Source of the DNA: Leptothrix cholodnii SP-6
GTDB lineage: Bacteria > Pseudomonadota > Gammaproteobacteria > Burkholderiales > Burkholderiaceae_C
Direction: 5' to 3'
Length of the DNA stretch: 64,000 nucleotides
NCBI RefSeq assembly: GCF_000019785.1
Contig: NC_010524.1
Coordinates: 1 to 64,000, forward strand
A program made the translations under genes and the position numbers. The notes under the pieces are model-generated. The model had not been told where the DNA came from. It did not search any database and saw only the letters and a program-made list of their open reading frames with translations. How positions within the stretch are numbered: position 1 is the stretch's first letter; each line of letters starts with the position of its first letter. Below, one piece after another: positions 22,955 through 31,969 of the stretch.

Positions 22955-23473
22955 ATGTTCAAGTCGCTGATCCTTTGCCTCCTCACGCTGGTGCTGACCG
23001 GCTGCGCCGTGGTCTCGAAGGGGCCGCCCGGCGTGCCGTTCGAGAAGGGTGCCCGCTGGGCCCTGCTGCCGCTGGCCAATCACACCGAGACGCCGCAGGC
23101 CGGCCTGCGCGCCGAGGCCATCCTCGAGCCGCTGCTGCGCCGCCACGGCGTGACGCAGCTGATCCATGCGCCGCGCGCCGAAGGCGATGCGCTGTTCGAG
23201 GCCGGCGACCGCAAGAGCCTGGCCGACGCCCGGCGCTGGGCCGGCGAACAGGGCGCGCGCTACGCCATCACCGGCGCGGTCGACGAGTGGCGCTACAAGG
23301 TCGGCGTCGACGGCGAGCCGGCCGTCGGCCTGGCGCTGCAGGTGATCGACCTGCGCTCGGGCGCGGTGGTCTGGTCGGCCGTCGGCGGCCGCTCGGGCTG
23401 GAGCCGCGAGGCGCTGTCGGCGGTGGCGCAGAAGCTGCTCGGCGAACTGCTCGACGGCCTGGTGGTGCCGTGA
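22955..23473 (+). CDS. pelC: PelC, outer-membrane lipoprotein of Pel export
   Basis: 172 aa, the same length as P. aeruginosa PelC. The signal peptide ends in the lipobox LTGC (Cys at about residue 17), so it is a lipoprotein. In the known system twelve PelC subunits form a funnel beneath the PelB barrel. The start at 22955 is chosen because GGAG (22946-22949) precedes it and gives a proper lipoprotein signal; an upstream in-frame ATG at 22910 would disrupt that. Its stop overlaps the GTG start of pelD. Confidence 0.93.
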   Translation: MFKSLILCLLTLVLTGCAVVSKGPPGVPFEKGARWALLPLANHTETPQAGLRAEAILEPLLRRHGVTQLIHAPRAEGDALFEAGDRKSLADARRWAGEQGARYAITGAVDEWRYKVGVDGEPAVGLALQVIDLRSGAVVWSAVGGRSGWSREALSAVAQKLLGELLDGLVVP

Positions 23474-24855
23474 CCGTGGCCTCGCTGCGCACGCTGTGGC
23501 AGCGTGCCGTCCCGGTGATGCGCGAGGCCCTGCTGGCGCGCAACGCCGAGGGCGAGCGGCCGTTCTGGATGCTCGGCGAAGTGCCGGTGCTGACGCTGGT
23601 CGTGCTCGTCGGTGGCCTGCTCGTCAGCCCGCAGGATCCGCTGTTCACCCACGCCAGCGTGCCGTGGAGCTGGGTCGCGCCGGTGCTGCTGGCGCTGCGT
23701 TACGGCGTGCTCAGCGGCCTGGCGTCGATGGCGCTGCTGCTGGCGGCGTGGGCGCTGCTGATGCCCGCGGCCGAGCCGCTGCCGGCGCAGGTCTTCATCG
23801 GCGGGCTGCTGCTGACGATGGTCTGCGGCGAGTTCAGCGGCAGCTGGCGCGGCCGGGTCGACCGGCTGGCCGAGGCCAACAGCTACCTCGAGGACCGCAT
23901 CGAGCGCGTCACCGGCCGGCTGTTCACGGTGCAGCGATCGCACGACCTGCTGCAGCAGGAGCTGCTGCAGCGCCCGACCACCTTGCGCCACTCGCTCGAC
24001 GGCCTGGAGCGGCGCGCGCTGGTGGCCGAGCAGTCGGTGGCGACGGCAGCGCAGGCCTTTCTCGACCACCTGGCGGCGAGCTGCCAGCTCGAGGATGCGC
24101 AGGTCATCGCCTACGACGAGCAGGCCGGCCGCCCCGGCGCCGTGCTGGCGCAGCTGGGCGAGGCCACCGCGGTCGAGTTCGACGACCCGCTGGTGCAGTA
24201 CGCGCTCAGCCGCGAGGGGCTCGCGCACGTGCAGGTCGGCCTGCCCGACGGGCCGCTGTCGACCCGCTACCTGGTGGTCGCGCCGCTGCGCATCGGCCGC
24301 CAGCAGCTGCCGGCGCTGCTGGTGGTGGCGCGCATGCCCTTCCTGGCGCTGCACGACGAGACGCTGCAGATGATCGCGGTGCTGTGCTCGGCGTTCTCGT
24401 CGGCGGCGCAGGTCAGCGAGGCGGTGGCGGCGGTGCTGGCGCAGGTCGGCCACTGCCCGCTGCGGCTGGCCGAGGAGCTCGGCCGGCTCGACCGCATCGC
24501 CCGCGAGCATGCGATCGTCAGCCAGCTGGTGCTGCTGCGCTTCGACGACCCGGCACGCAGCGAGGAGCAGGTCAACATGGCGCAGCGCCGCGCCCGCGCG
24601 CCCGACGTCAACTGGGCCTTTGCCGACGAGGCCGGCCGCCACCGGCTGCTGACGCTGATGCCGCTGGCGAGCGCGGCGGCGGTCGAGGGCTACCTGGCCC
24701 GCTTCACCGAGATGGTGGTCGGGCGCTACCGCGCCGAGGTCGCCGCGCCCAGCCTGGCCGGCCTGAACATCGGCGTGCGGGTGCTCACGCTCGGCGGCGA
24801 GCGCCCGCTCGGCGAGGCGCTGCGGCTGCTGATCGCCGACGAGGAGACGACGTGA
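23470..24855 (+). CDS. pelD: PelD, c-di-GMP receptor of Pel synthesis
   Basis: 461 aa (P. aeruginosa 455) starting at GTG 23470, which overlaps the pelC stop as GTGA. Up to four N-terminal membrane helices (about 35-130) and a short coiled coil are followed by a GAF domain (about 175-320) and a degenerate GGDEF domain. PelD binds cyclic di-GMP and switches on polymerisation. RAPD at 376-379 is a candidate RxxD inhibitory-site motif in the right part of the GGDEF-like domain; exact equivalence needs an alignment. No intact GGDEF catalytic motif is seen, as expected for a receptor. Confidence 0.93.
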   Translation: MTVASLRTLWQRAVPVMREALLARNAEGERPFWMLGEVPVLTLVVLVGGLLVSPQDPLFTHASVPWSWVAPVLLALRYGVLSGLASMALLLAAWALLMPAAEPLPAQVFIGGLLLTMVCGEFSGSWRGRVDRLAEANSYLEDRIERVTGRLFTVQRSHDLLQQELLQRPTTLRHSLDGLERRALVAEQSVATAAQAFLDHLAASCQLEDAQVIAYDEQAGRPGAVLAQLGEATAVEFDDPLVQYALSREGLAHVQVGLPDGPLSTRYLVVAPLRIGRQQLPALLVVARMPFLALHDETLQMIAVLCSAFSSAAQVSEAVAAVLAQVGHCPLRLAEELGRLDRIAREHAIVSQLVLLRFDDPARSEEQVNMAQRRARAPDVNWAFADEAGRHRLLTLMPLASAAAVEGYLARFTEMVVGRYRAEVAAPSLAGLNIGVRVLTLGGERPLGEALRLLIADEETT

Positions 24856-25925
24856 CGATCGCCCAGTTCGGCTCGGCGCTGTTCCTGGAGTCCGGCGCGG
24901 CGGTGCTGGCGCTGCGCCAGGACCAGAGCCTGTCGGCCTACTACGCCGGCCTGGGCGTGCACGCCGTCGTCAGCACGCTGTTCATGCTGCTGCTCTACCT
25001 GCTGCTGCCGACGCGGCTGCGCCACCCGCGCGCCACCGTGCTGCTGCTGTGTTTTGCGCTGACCTTCTTCATCCCGTTCTTCGGCCTGCTGGCGCTGTGG
25101 ATCGCGGTGCTGGTGACGCGCTGGCTGCCGCAGCGCATCGTGCGCCTGCCGTTCCGGCTGGCCGACGCGCCCGACCTGCCGCAGTCGGCGCGCGCCGAAG
25201 GGCGGCGCTTCCGCGAGCTCAGCGTGCGGCCGGTGCTGGCCGACGCGCGGCTGGCGCCGGCGCTGCGCACGCCGGCGCTCAACGTGCTGTCGACCATGCC
25301 GCTGCGGGTGGTCGGCGACCTGCTGCACCAGCTGCTGGCCGACCCGGTCGAGGAGATGCGGCTGGTCGCCTACGGCCTGCTCGACAACCGCGAGAAGGAA
25401 CTGCGCCACCGCATCACCGAGCAGACCGCCGCGCTGCAGCGCATCGATGCCCACATCCAGGCGCTGGCCGAGGCGACACCGAAGGCGCGCGCGCGCATCA
25501 AGAGCGACGCGCACACCTCGCCTGCGCTGCACGCGCTGCACCTGCGCGCGATGGTCGAGCTCAACTTCGAGCTGGTCTACCAGCGTCTGGTGCAGGGCGA
25601 TCTGCGCGACTTCGCGCTGCAGCAGGCGCTGATCTACGCCGACAAGGCGATCGCGCTGGCCGGCCCCGAGGCCGGGCTGCTGCAGCTGCGGGCGCGGGTC
25701 TACATCGAGGCCGACTACCTGGCGCGCGCCCGGGTCGACCTGGAGCAGGCGCAGGCCCACGGCGCGCCGCCGGTGCGGGTGCTGCCCTACCTGGCCGAGA
25801 TCGCCTACCGCAAGGGCGACTGGGCGGCCGTGCGCGAGCTGCTCGAACCCCTGCAATGCCTGCCGGTGTCGCCGCGCCTGGCCGCGCTGCGGCGCTACTG
25901 GTGCGGCCCCGGAGAAACGACATGA
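24852..25925 (+). CDS. pelE: PelE, inner-membrane protein of the Pel synthase complex
   Basis: 357 aa from GTG 24852, overlapping the pelD stop as GTGA (P. aeruginosa PelE is 329 aa). Two membrane segments (about 30-52 and 62-85) are followed by a cytoplasmic helical, TPR-like domain (HLRAMVELNFELVYQRLVQG; ALIYADKAIALAGPEAGLLQ). PelE links PelD to the glycosyltransferase PelF and to PelG. The N-terminal hydrophobic half is clear; the C-terminal domain is recognised mainly by position and pattern. Its stop overlaps the pelF start. Confidence 0.92.
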   Translation: MTIAQFGSALFLESGAAVLALRQDQSLSAYYAGLGVHAVVSTLFMLLLYLLLPTRLRHPRATVLLLCFALTFFIPFFGLLALWIAVLVTRWLPQRIVRLPFRLADAPDLPQSARAEGRRFRELSVRPVLADARLAPALRTPALNVLSTMPLRVVGDLLHQLLADPVEEMRLVAYGLLDNREKELRHRITEQTAALQRIDAHIQALAEATPKARARIKSDAHTSPALHALHLRAMVELNFELVYQRLVQGDLRDFALQQALIYADKAIALAGPEAGLLQLRARVYIEADYLARARVDLEQAQAHGAPPVRVLPYLAEIAYRKGDWAAVRELLEPLQCLPVSPRLAALRRYWCGPGETT

Positions 25926-27445
25926 AGCCACCCGTCACCCGGACCGCGACCGAGGTCGACATCGCCTTCCTGCTCGAAGGCACCTTCCCGTACGTGTCGG
26001 GCGGCGTGTCGAGCTGGATCAACACGCTGCTCAAGGGCTTTCCGGACCTGCGCTTCGCGATCTACTTCCTCGGCTCGCGGGCGGTCGACTACGGCGAGAT
26101 GCGCTACGAGCTGCCTGCCAACGTGGTGCATTTCGAGACCCACTACCTGTTCGACGGCGAGGACGCGCCGCCGCTGCGGCCGGTGCGCACCGACCCCGCC
26201 GCGTTCGAGAAGGTGCGCTGCCTGCACCAGCACTGGCGCGCGCCGCGCACCGCCGACGAAGGTGCCGATCCGCACGGCCTGTTCGGCGAGGTGGTCGACC
26301 ACCTCGGCGACGCGCTCGGCGAGGCCCATTTCCTGCGCGGCGACCAGTCGTGGGACTACATCCGCGAGCAGTACGGCGCGCACTGCAGCGACCCCTCGTT
26401 CGTCGACTACTTCTGGACCGTTCGCATGATGCACGCGCCGATGTGGAAGCTGCACCGCATCGCCGCGTCGATGCCGCGGGTGCGCGCCTTCCACAGCGTG
26501 TCGACCGGCTACGCCGGCCTGCTGGGGGCGATGTGCAAGCGCCGCTGGGGCCGCCCGCTGATCCTGTCGGAGCACGGCATCTACACCAAGGAACGCAAGA
26601 TCGACCTGCTGGCGGCGGGCTGGATCGCCGACAACCGCTCGGTGCTGCAGCGCGACCCGACCCAGCTGAGCTACTTCCGCGACATGTGGATCCGCTTCTT
26701 CGAGGGCATCGGGCGGGCCTGCTACGACGCCAGCGACCAGATCATCGCGCTCTACGAAACCAACCGGCTGCGCCAGGTGCTCGACGGCGCGCGGCCCGAG
26801 CGCACCCGCTGCATCGCCAACGGCATCTCGATCCCGACCTTCGGCCCGCTGCGCGCCGAACGCCCGGCCACGCCGCCGCCGGTGCTGTGCCTGATCGGCC
26901 GGGTGGTGCCGATCAAGGACATCAAGACCTTCATCCGCGCCATGCGCACGGTCGTCAACCGCCTGCCCGAGGCGCAGGGCTGGATCGCCGGGCCGACCGA
27001 CGAGGACCCCGACTACGCCGAGGAATGCCGCCTGCTGGTCAACAGCCTGGGGCTCGAGAAGCAGGTGCTGTTCCTCGGTTTCCAGCGCCTGACCAAGCTG
27101 CTGCCGCAGGTCGGCCTGGTGGTGCTGTCGTCGGTCAGCGAGGCGCTGCCGCTGGTGCTGCTCGAAGGCTTCGCCGCCGGCGTGCCGGCGGTCAGCACCG
27201 ACGTCGGCTCGTGCCGCCAGCTGATCGACGGCCTGCCGGGCGAGGACGCCTCGTTCGGCCGCGCCGGGCGCATCGTCGGCATCGCCGACCCGCGCGCGCT
27301 GGCCGATGCGGCGGTCGAGCTGCTGGCGGACCCGGCGATGTGGCAGTCCGCCGCCGATGCCGGCGTGGCGCGTGTCAACCGCTACTACGCGCTCGACACC
27401 ATGCTCGACCACTACGACGACGTCTACAAGAAAGCCCTCGAATGA
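25922..27445 (+). CDS. pelF: PelF, cytosolic GT4 glycosyltransferase for Pel
   Basis: 507 aa, identical in length to P. aeruginosa PelF. The GT-B fold has an N-terminal acceptor domain (VDIAFLLEGTFPYVSGGVSS) and a C-terminal nucleotide-sugar domain with the EX7E motif (SEALPLVLLEGFAAGVPAVS). It polymerises UDP-activated amino sugars (UDP-GalNAc in the known system) and feeds PelG. The ATG overlaps the pelE stop as ATGA. This enzyme is a good marker of a true pel locus. Confidence 0.96.
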   Translation: MKPPVTRTATEVDIAFLLEGTFPYVSGGVSSWINTLLKGFPDLRFAIYFLGSRAVDYGEMRYELPANVVHFETHYLFDGEDAPPLRPVRTDPAAFEKVRCLHQHWRAPRTADEGADPHGLFGEVVDHLGDALGEAHFLRGDQSWDYIREQYGAHCSDPSFVDYFWTVRMMHAPMWKLHRIAASMPRVRAFHSVSTGYAGLLGAMCKRRWGRPLILSEHGIYTKERKIDLLAAGWIADNRSVLQRDPTQLSYFRDMWIRFFEGIGRACYDASDQIIALYETNRLRQVLDGARPERTRCIANGISIPTFGPLRAERPATPPPVLCLIGRVVPIKDIKTFIRAMRTVVNRLPEAQGWIAGPTDEDPDYAEECRLLVNSLGLEKQVLFLGFQRLTKLLPQVGLVVLSSVSEALPLVLLEGFAAGVPAVSTDVGSCRQLIDGLPGEDASFGRAGRIVGIADPRALADAAVELLADPAMWQSAADAGVARVNRYYALDTMLDHYDDVYKKALE

Positions 27446-27447
27446 AC

Positions 27448-27523
27448 CGACCCCCACGCTCACTGCACTCGCTGCCCCCCGAGGGGCCGCTCGGCCCCTC
27501 CGGAACGGCCGGGCGGACCTGAG
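27448..27523. repeat. GC-palindrome intergenic repeat between pelF and pelG
   Basis: The 78-bp gap holds a palindromic element (CCCCCCGAGGGG, then GCCGCTCGGCCCC and CCGG...GGCCGG). It resembles intergenic repeats I recall from Burkholderiales genomes and shares the CCCCCCGAGGGG core, in reverse orientation, with the element at 43497-43578. A transcript could fold into a strong stem that dampens read-through or stabilises the upstream mRNA. It is the only real gap in the pel operon. Confidence 0.55.
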
Positions 27524-28894
27524 ATGGCAGGCATCGGTTTCGAGCTGCGCCGCCTGCTCAAGCGCGACAGCTACGCCGGTCTGTTCCAGGCCTACACCTA
27601 CGCGGGCATCATCAGCTCGGGGCCGTGGGTGCTGTCGATCATGGCGATCCTGTTCATCGGCGTGCTGTCGGGGCTGGTGGTGTCGCCGGCCGGGCAGATC
27701 AGCGAGTTCCAGGTGGCCGTGACCTGGCTGGTGATGCTGTCGCTGATCCTCACCGGGCCGATCCAGCTGTCGTTCACCCGCTGGATCGCCGACCGCCTGT
27801 TCGAGCACAAGGACGCCCTGATCGCGCCCAACTTCGTCGGCGTGCTGCTGGTCGTGGTGCTGGCGTCGGGCGTGCTCGGCCAGGCGCTGGTGCCACCGCT
27901 GTTCCCGGACCAGTCCAACCTGTTCCGCGCCACCTTCAGCTGCGCGCTGGTGGTGCTCAGCTGCATCTGGGTGGCGACGATCTTCCTGTCGGGCCTCAAG
28001 CAGTACAAGACCATCGTCGCGATGTTCGCGCTCGGCTACGGGCTGACGGTGGTGGCGGCGCTGGCGTTGCGCCACTACGGCCTCGAGGGTCTGCTGATGG
28101 GCTTCCTGATCGGCCAGTGCGTGCTGCTGGGCGGCATGCTGGTGCTGATCCTGCGCACGCTGCCGTCGCTGCGGCTGATCGCCTTCGACTTCCTGCGCCC
28201 GGGTGCGATGTACGTCGAGCTGGTCTGGGTCGGGCTGTTCTTCAACCTCGGCGTCTGGGCCGACAAGCTGGTGTTCTGGTTTTCGCCCGAGGTCAGCGAA
28301 AGCATCATCGGCCCGCTGCGCGCCTCGGTGATCTACGACCTGCCGAGCTTCCTCGCCTACCTGTCGATCATCCCGGGCATGGCGGTGTTCCTGGTGCGCA
28401 TCGAGACCGATTTCGTCGAGTACTACGACCGCTTCTACAACGCGGTGCGCGAGGGCGGCTCGCTCGATCACATCCAGCACATGCGCAACCAGATGGTGTT
28501 CACGATCCGCCAGGGGCTCTACGAGATCCTGAAGATCCAGGGCATCACCGTGCTGCTGGTGATCGTGGCCGGGCCGGCGCTGCTGCGGCTGATCGGCATC
28601 TCGCCGCTGTATCTGCCGCTGCTCTACCTCCACGTCGTCGCCGCCGGCCTGCAGGTGGTGCTGCTGGGCGTGCTCAACGTGTTCTTCTACCTCGACCAGC
28701 GCCGCGTCGTGCTCGGCCTGACCGCCATGCTGGTGGTGCTCAACGTCGGCCTCACGGCGCTGTCGGTGCAGCTGGGCGTGCTGTACTTCGGCTACGGCGT
28801 CGCGCTGGCCATGATGTTCACGGTGCTGGCGGCGATGCTGGTGCTCGAGACCAAGCTGCGCACGCTGGAGTTCGAGACCTTCATGATGCAATAG
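27524..28894 (+). CDS. pelG: PelG, inner-membrane Pel transporter
   Basis: 456 aa, the same length as P. aeruginosa PelG. It is an integral membrane protein with about twelve hydrophobic helices of the MOP/flippase-like superfamily, beginning MAGIGFELRRLLKRDSYAGL as the family does. It forms the cytoplasmic-membrane polymerase/export complex with PelD, PelE and PelF. It follows pelF after a 78-bp repeat-containing gap and ends 7 bp before a DUF2520 gene that may be read from the same transcript. Confidence 0.95.
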   Translation: MAGIGFELRRLLKRDSYAGLFQAYTYAGIISSGPWVLSIMAILFIGVLSGLVVSPAGQISEFQVAVTWLVMLSLILTGPIQLSFTRWIADRLFEHKDALIAPNFVGVLLVVVLASGVLGQALVPPLFPDQSNLFRATFSCALVVLSCIWVATIFLSGLKQYKTIVAMFALGYGLTVVAALALRHYGLEGLLMGFLIGQCVLLGGMLVLILRTLPSLRLIAFDFLRPGAMYVELVWVGLFFNLGVWADKLVFWFSPEVSESIIGPLRASVIYDLPSFLAYLSIIPGMAVFLVRIETDFVEYYDRFYNAVREGGSLDHIQHMRNQMVFTIRQGLYEILKIQGITVLLVIVAGPALLRLIGISPLYLPLLYLHVVAAGLQVVLLGVLNVFFYLDQRRVVLGLTAMLVVLNVGLTALSVQLGVLYFGYGVALAMMFTVLAAMLVLETKLRTLEFETFMMQ

Positions 28895-28901
28895 CGCCAC
28901 C

Positions 28902-29813
28902 ATGGCGCACCCGCTCACGACCCCTTTCAGCCGCGCTGCGCCGCCCTGGCCGCGCACCGCCTTCATCGGCATCGGTCGCGTCGCGGTGGTGCTGGCCCCG
29001 GCGCTCAAGCGGCTCGGCGTGCCGATCGTCGCGCTCGCCAGCCGGCAGGCCACCGCGGCGCAGCACCTGGCCGGGCAGTTGCACGACGCCGCGGTGCTGA
29101 GTGCGCAAGAGGCGGTCGACCGCGCCGAGCTGGTCTGGCTGACGGTGCCCGACGATGCCATCGCGCCCACCACCGCCGCGCTGCGCTGGCGACCTGGTCA
29201 GACCGTGGTGCATTGCAGCGGCGCCACCGAGCTGACGGCCTTGCAGGCCGCGGCCGACGCCGGCGCGGTGGTGGCCGGTTTCCATCCGCTGCAGATCTTT
29301 TCCGACCCTGAACTGGCGGCGCAGCGGCTGGCCGGCAGCAGCGTGGCGATCGAGGCCGGCGGGCCGGCCGAGGCGCTGCTGCAGCGCATCGCCGCCGGCC
29401 TGGGCCTGGCGGTGCTGCGCCTGCCGCCGGGCAGCCGCGCGCTCTATCACGCCGGGGCGGCCTATGCCGCGAGCTACCTGCTGGCACTGCTCGACGAAGC
29501 CGCGGCGGTCTGGCGCACGCTGGGCATCGACGAGGCCGCCGCGTTGCGTGCGCTGCTGCCGCTGGCGCACCTGACGCTCGACGCCGCCGGCCAGCGCGGC
29601 CTGGCGCAGGCCCAGGCCGGCCCGATCGCACGTGGCGACGCCGGCGTGGTGCGGCGCCAGATCGACGCGCTCGCCGGCATCGGCGCACCGCACGCCGCGC
29701 TCTACCGCGAGATGGGCCGCCGCCAGCTCGAACTGGCGCGCCGTGCCGGCCGGCTCGACGCCGCCGCGCTGGCCCGGCTGGCCGCCGCGCTCGGGGTTCA
29801 GGACGAGGCCTGA
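28902..29813 (+). CDS. Rossmann-fold/DUF2520 protein
   Basis: 303 aa. An N-terminal NAD(P)-binding fold (TAFIGIGRVAVVLAPALKRL, with WLTVPDDAIAP) resembling ketopantoate- and pyrroline-carboxylate-reductase families is joined to a C-terminal helical DUF2520 domain (about 150-290, GSRALYHAGAAYAASYLLAL). Probably a cytoplasmic oxidoreductase of unknown substrate. It begins 7 bp after pelG, so it may share that transcript, but I know of no Pel role. The 3' end overlaps the convergent exonuclease gene by 16 bp. Confidence 0.85.
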   Translation: MAHPLTTPFSRAAPPWPRTAFIGIGRVAVVLAPALKRLGVPIVALASRQATAAQHLAGQLHDAAVLSAQEAVDRAELVWLTVPDDAIAPTTAALRWRPGQTVVHCSGATELTALQAAADAGAVVAGFHPLQIFSDPELAAQRLAGSSVAIEAGGPAEALLQRIAAGLGLAVLRLPPGSRALYHAGAAYAASYLLALLDEAAAVWRTLGIDEAAALRALLPLAHLTLDAAGQRGLAQAQAGPIARGDAGVVRRQIDALAGIGAPHAALYREMGRRQLELARRAGRLDAAALARLAAALGVQDEA

Positions 29814-30430
29814 GCCCGCGCCACGCAGCGATCGAGCTGCGTCTTGGGTGCGCGCTGCAGCGCCGCGAGCAGCTCGTGCCGCACCGGCCGGCCCTGCAAC
29901 TGATCGGCATAACGCTGCGCCACCAGATCCTGCAGGCGCACCAGCAGATGCGCGGTGGTCAATGCATCGGCCAGCGCGCGGTGGGCGCGGCCGTTGTTCG
30001 GCAGGCCGAACCAGCTCGCCAGCGTGCCGAGCTTGTGGTTGGGCGCCTCGGTGTTGAGGCGGCGTGACAGCAGCACGGTGCAGGCGAATTCCTGCGCCAG
30101 GTCGGGCTCGCAGCCGGCGCGCTCGCGCTCGGCCAGCCAGAAGCCACGGTCGAAGGCGGCGTTGTGCGCCACCATCGGGCAGCCGCGCGTGAAGGCCGCC
30201 ACCTCGCGCATCACCTGCTCGGCCGGCGGCGCGTCGCGCAACATCGCGTTGCTGATGCCGGTGAGCTGCTCGATGAACGGCGGGATGTGGACGCCGCTGT
30301 ACATCAGGCTCTGGTACTGCCCGACGATCTCGCCACCGCGCACCAGCACCGCGCCGATCTCGGTGGCGCGCGCGCCCTGTGACGGCGTCATGCCGGTGGT
30401 TTCGAAGTCGATGACGGCGATGGTTTCCAT
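29798..30430 (-). CDS. DnaQ-like 3'-5' exonuclease
   Basis: 210 aa DEDD-family exonuclease. Exo I VIDFETTGM (residues about 5-13), Exo II HNAAFDRGFW and Exo III HRALADALTT supply the four acidic residues and the general-base His. It resembles the epsilon/PolC-type exonuclease rather than RNase T, and with no polymerase next to it, it is probably a stand-alone repair or RNA-processing enzyme. The start METIAVIDF at 30430 places the first catalytic motif at the N-terminus as usual; the frame continues upstream as shadow sequence. Confidence 0.87.
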   Translation of the reverse strand: METIAVIDFETTGMTPSQGARATEIGAVLVRGGEIVGQYQSLMYSGVHIPPFIEQLTGISNAMLRDAPPAEQVMREVAAFTRGCPMVAHNAAFDRGFWLAERERAGCEPDLAQEFACTVLLSRRLNTEAPNHKLGTLASWFGLPNNGRAHRALADALTTAHLLVRLQDLVAQRYADQLQGRPVRHELLAALQRAPKTQLDRCVARAQASS

Positions 30431-30456
30431 GGCGGCGAGTATCGCGTCGGCCGAGC

Positions 30457-31902
30457 TCAGCGACGCGGCATCAGCAGCGCACCGACGATGGCTGCCGCGG
30501 TCTGCAGGGCGTCGGTGTCGTAGGCGGCGTAGCCGAACAGCCAGCCGCGCCGCGGTGACTCGACGGTGTAGCGCGACAGCGGCGCCAGGTAGACCCCGGC
30601 TGCGCCGGCGCGGGCGGCCAGCGGCGCATCGGCCTGACCGGGTGGCAGCTCGTGCAGCAGGTGCATGCCCTGTTCGCTGGGCCTGAGCTGCAGCGCGCCG
30701 CCGCTGGCCTGGGCCAGCGCCTCGATCAGCACGCGCTGGCGTTGCGGGTAGAGCGCACGCATGCGCTGCAGGTGGCGCAGCAGATGGCCTTCGAGGATGA
30801 AACGCGCCAGCACGTCCTGCGCGTCGCCCGGGGCGTGGCGGTCGGTCAGCGCCCGCGCGCTGGCAAAGGTGGGGGCCAGCGCATGCGGCAGCACGATGAA
30901 ACCCAGCCGCAGCCCCGGGTGCAGCGTCTTCGAGAAGGTGCCGACGTAGAGCACCCGCCCGGCCTGCGGCAGGCTGCACAGCGCCGGGATGCGGTGGGCG
31001 CCGTACTGGAACTCGCCGTCGTAGTCGTCCTCGACGATCCAGGCGTCGTGTGCGCGGGCCCAGTCGAGCAGCAGCAGCCGGCGCTTCAGGCTCATGCGCA
31101 CGCCGGTCGGGAACTGGTGCGTGGGGGTCACCACCGCCAACCGAGCCGCCGGCCAGCGGGCCGCGGCGTGGGCGATGTCGATGCCCTCGCCGTCCAGCGG
31201 CACCGGCCGCACGGTGGCGCCGTGGCCGAGCAGGCTGGCGCGGATGCCGGGGTAGCCGGGGTCTTCGACCAGCACCTCGTCGGCGGGGTCGAGCAGCAGC
31301 CGGCCGATCAGGTCGAGCGCCTGCTGCGAACCCGCGCACACCAGCACCTGGGCGGCCTCGCAGCGGATGCCACGCGACACCCACAGCCACTGCGCGATCG
31401 CCTCGCGCAGCGCCGGCAGGCCGGCCGGATCGAGGTATTGCGCCTGGGCCAGGCGCTGCCGCGGGCTGGCTTGGCGCGCCAGCCGATCCCACAGCGCGAA
31501 GGGAAAGGTGGCGATCTCGGGTGCGCCGATGCGAAAGGCCTGCGCCGGCTGCAGCGGCGGCTGCCAGCGCAAGGCGGTGTCGGCGATCAGCTGGCCGCGG
31601 CGCGACAAGGCCGGCGCCATGGCCGAACCCTGTGACCCCCGCGACACCGGCCGACCCAGCGCGGCGAGATCGCCCGCCACATAACTGCCGTCGCCGACGC
31701 GGGTGATCACGTAACCCTCGGCGCGCAGCCGCTCCATCGCCCACAGCACGGTGTTGCGCGCCACGCCCAGGGCCAGCGCGTGTTCGCGGGTAGGTGGCAG
31801 GCGCGCGCCCGCTGCAAAGCTGCCCTGCTCGATGGCCGCACGCAACTGCCGGTAGATCTGCAGGCGCAGCGGCGTCTTCGGGGCAGTGGTTCCGTGCGGC
31901 AT
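30457..31902 (-). CDS. MocR/GabR-type regulator with aminotransferase domain
   Basis: 481 aa. A GntR-type winged helix (about 1-75: GARLPPTREHALALGVARNT, then VITRVGDGSYVAG) is fused to a class I PLP-dependent aminotransferase fold (about 115-475). The PLP lysine is seen in YVGTFSKTLHPGLRLGF and DDYDGEF lies in the cofactor pocket. Members sense amines or vitamin B6 and control metabolic genes. An inverted repeat lies in its upstream gap, shared with divergent osmC. The start at 31902 is preferred to an in-frame GTG at 31953, which lies inside that repeat. Confidence 0.9.
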   Translation of the reverse strand: MPHGTTAPKTPLRLQIYRQLRAAIEQGSFAAGARLPPTREHALALGVARNTVLWAMERLRAEGYVITRVGDGSYVAGDLAALGRPVSRGSQGSAMAPALSRRGQLIADTALRWQPPLQPAQAFRIGAPEIATFPFALWDRLARQASPRQRLAQAQYLDPAGLPALREAIAQWLWVSRGIRCEAAQVLVCAGSQQALDLIGRLLLDPADEVLVEDPGYPGIRASLLGHGATVRPVPLDGEGIDIAHAAARWPAARLAVVTPTHQFPTGVRMSLKRRLLLLDWARAHDAWIVEDDYDGEFQYGAHRIPALCSLPQAGRVLYVGTFSKTLHPGLRLGFIVLPHALAPTFASARALTDRHAPGDAQDVLARFILEGHLLRHLQRMRALYPQRQRVLIEALAQASGGALQLRPSEQGMHLLHELPPGQADAPLAARAGAAGVYLAPLSRYTVESPRRGWLFGYAAYDTDALQTAAAIVGALLMPRR

Positions 31903-31932
31903 CGGATATTGGCTCTCTGGTATCAAGGATAA

Positions 31933-31953
31933 GTGGTTAATCTGAAGAACCAC
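31933..31953. promoter_or_regulatory. Possible operator between mocR-like gene and osmC
   Basis: GTGGTT (31933-31938) and AACCAC (31948-31953) form a 6-bp inverted repeat with a 9-nt spacer, and TGGTAT lies at 31919-31924. It sits in the 67-bp divergent gap and is a candidate binding site for the MocR-type regulator. Pure inference from position and symmetry. Confidence 0.35.
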
Positions 31954-31969
31954 TCAAGGCCCGCCGACC

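Noticed and set aside
19168..23079. 1303-codon open frame antisense to pelB
   Set aside because: Complementary to a long Leu/Ala/Arg-rich gene; its Gln/Arg/Gly/Val-rich translation has no motif and no ribosome site.
25895..29173. 1092-codon open frame antisense to pelF and pelG
   Set aside because: His/Gln/Asp/Arg-rich shadow of the sense genes, both of which have clear families.
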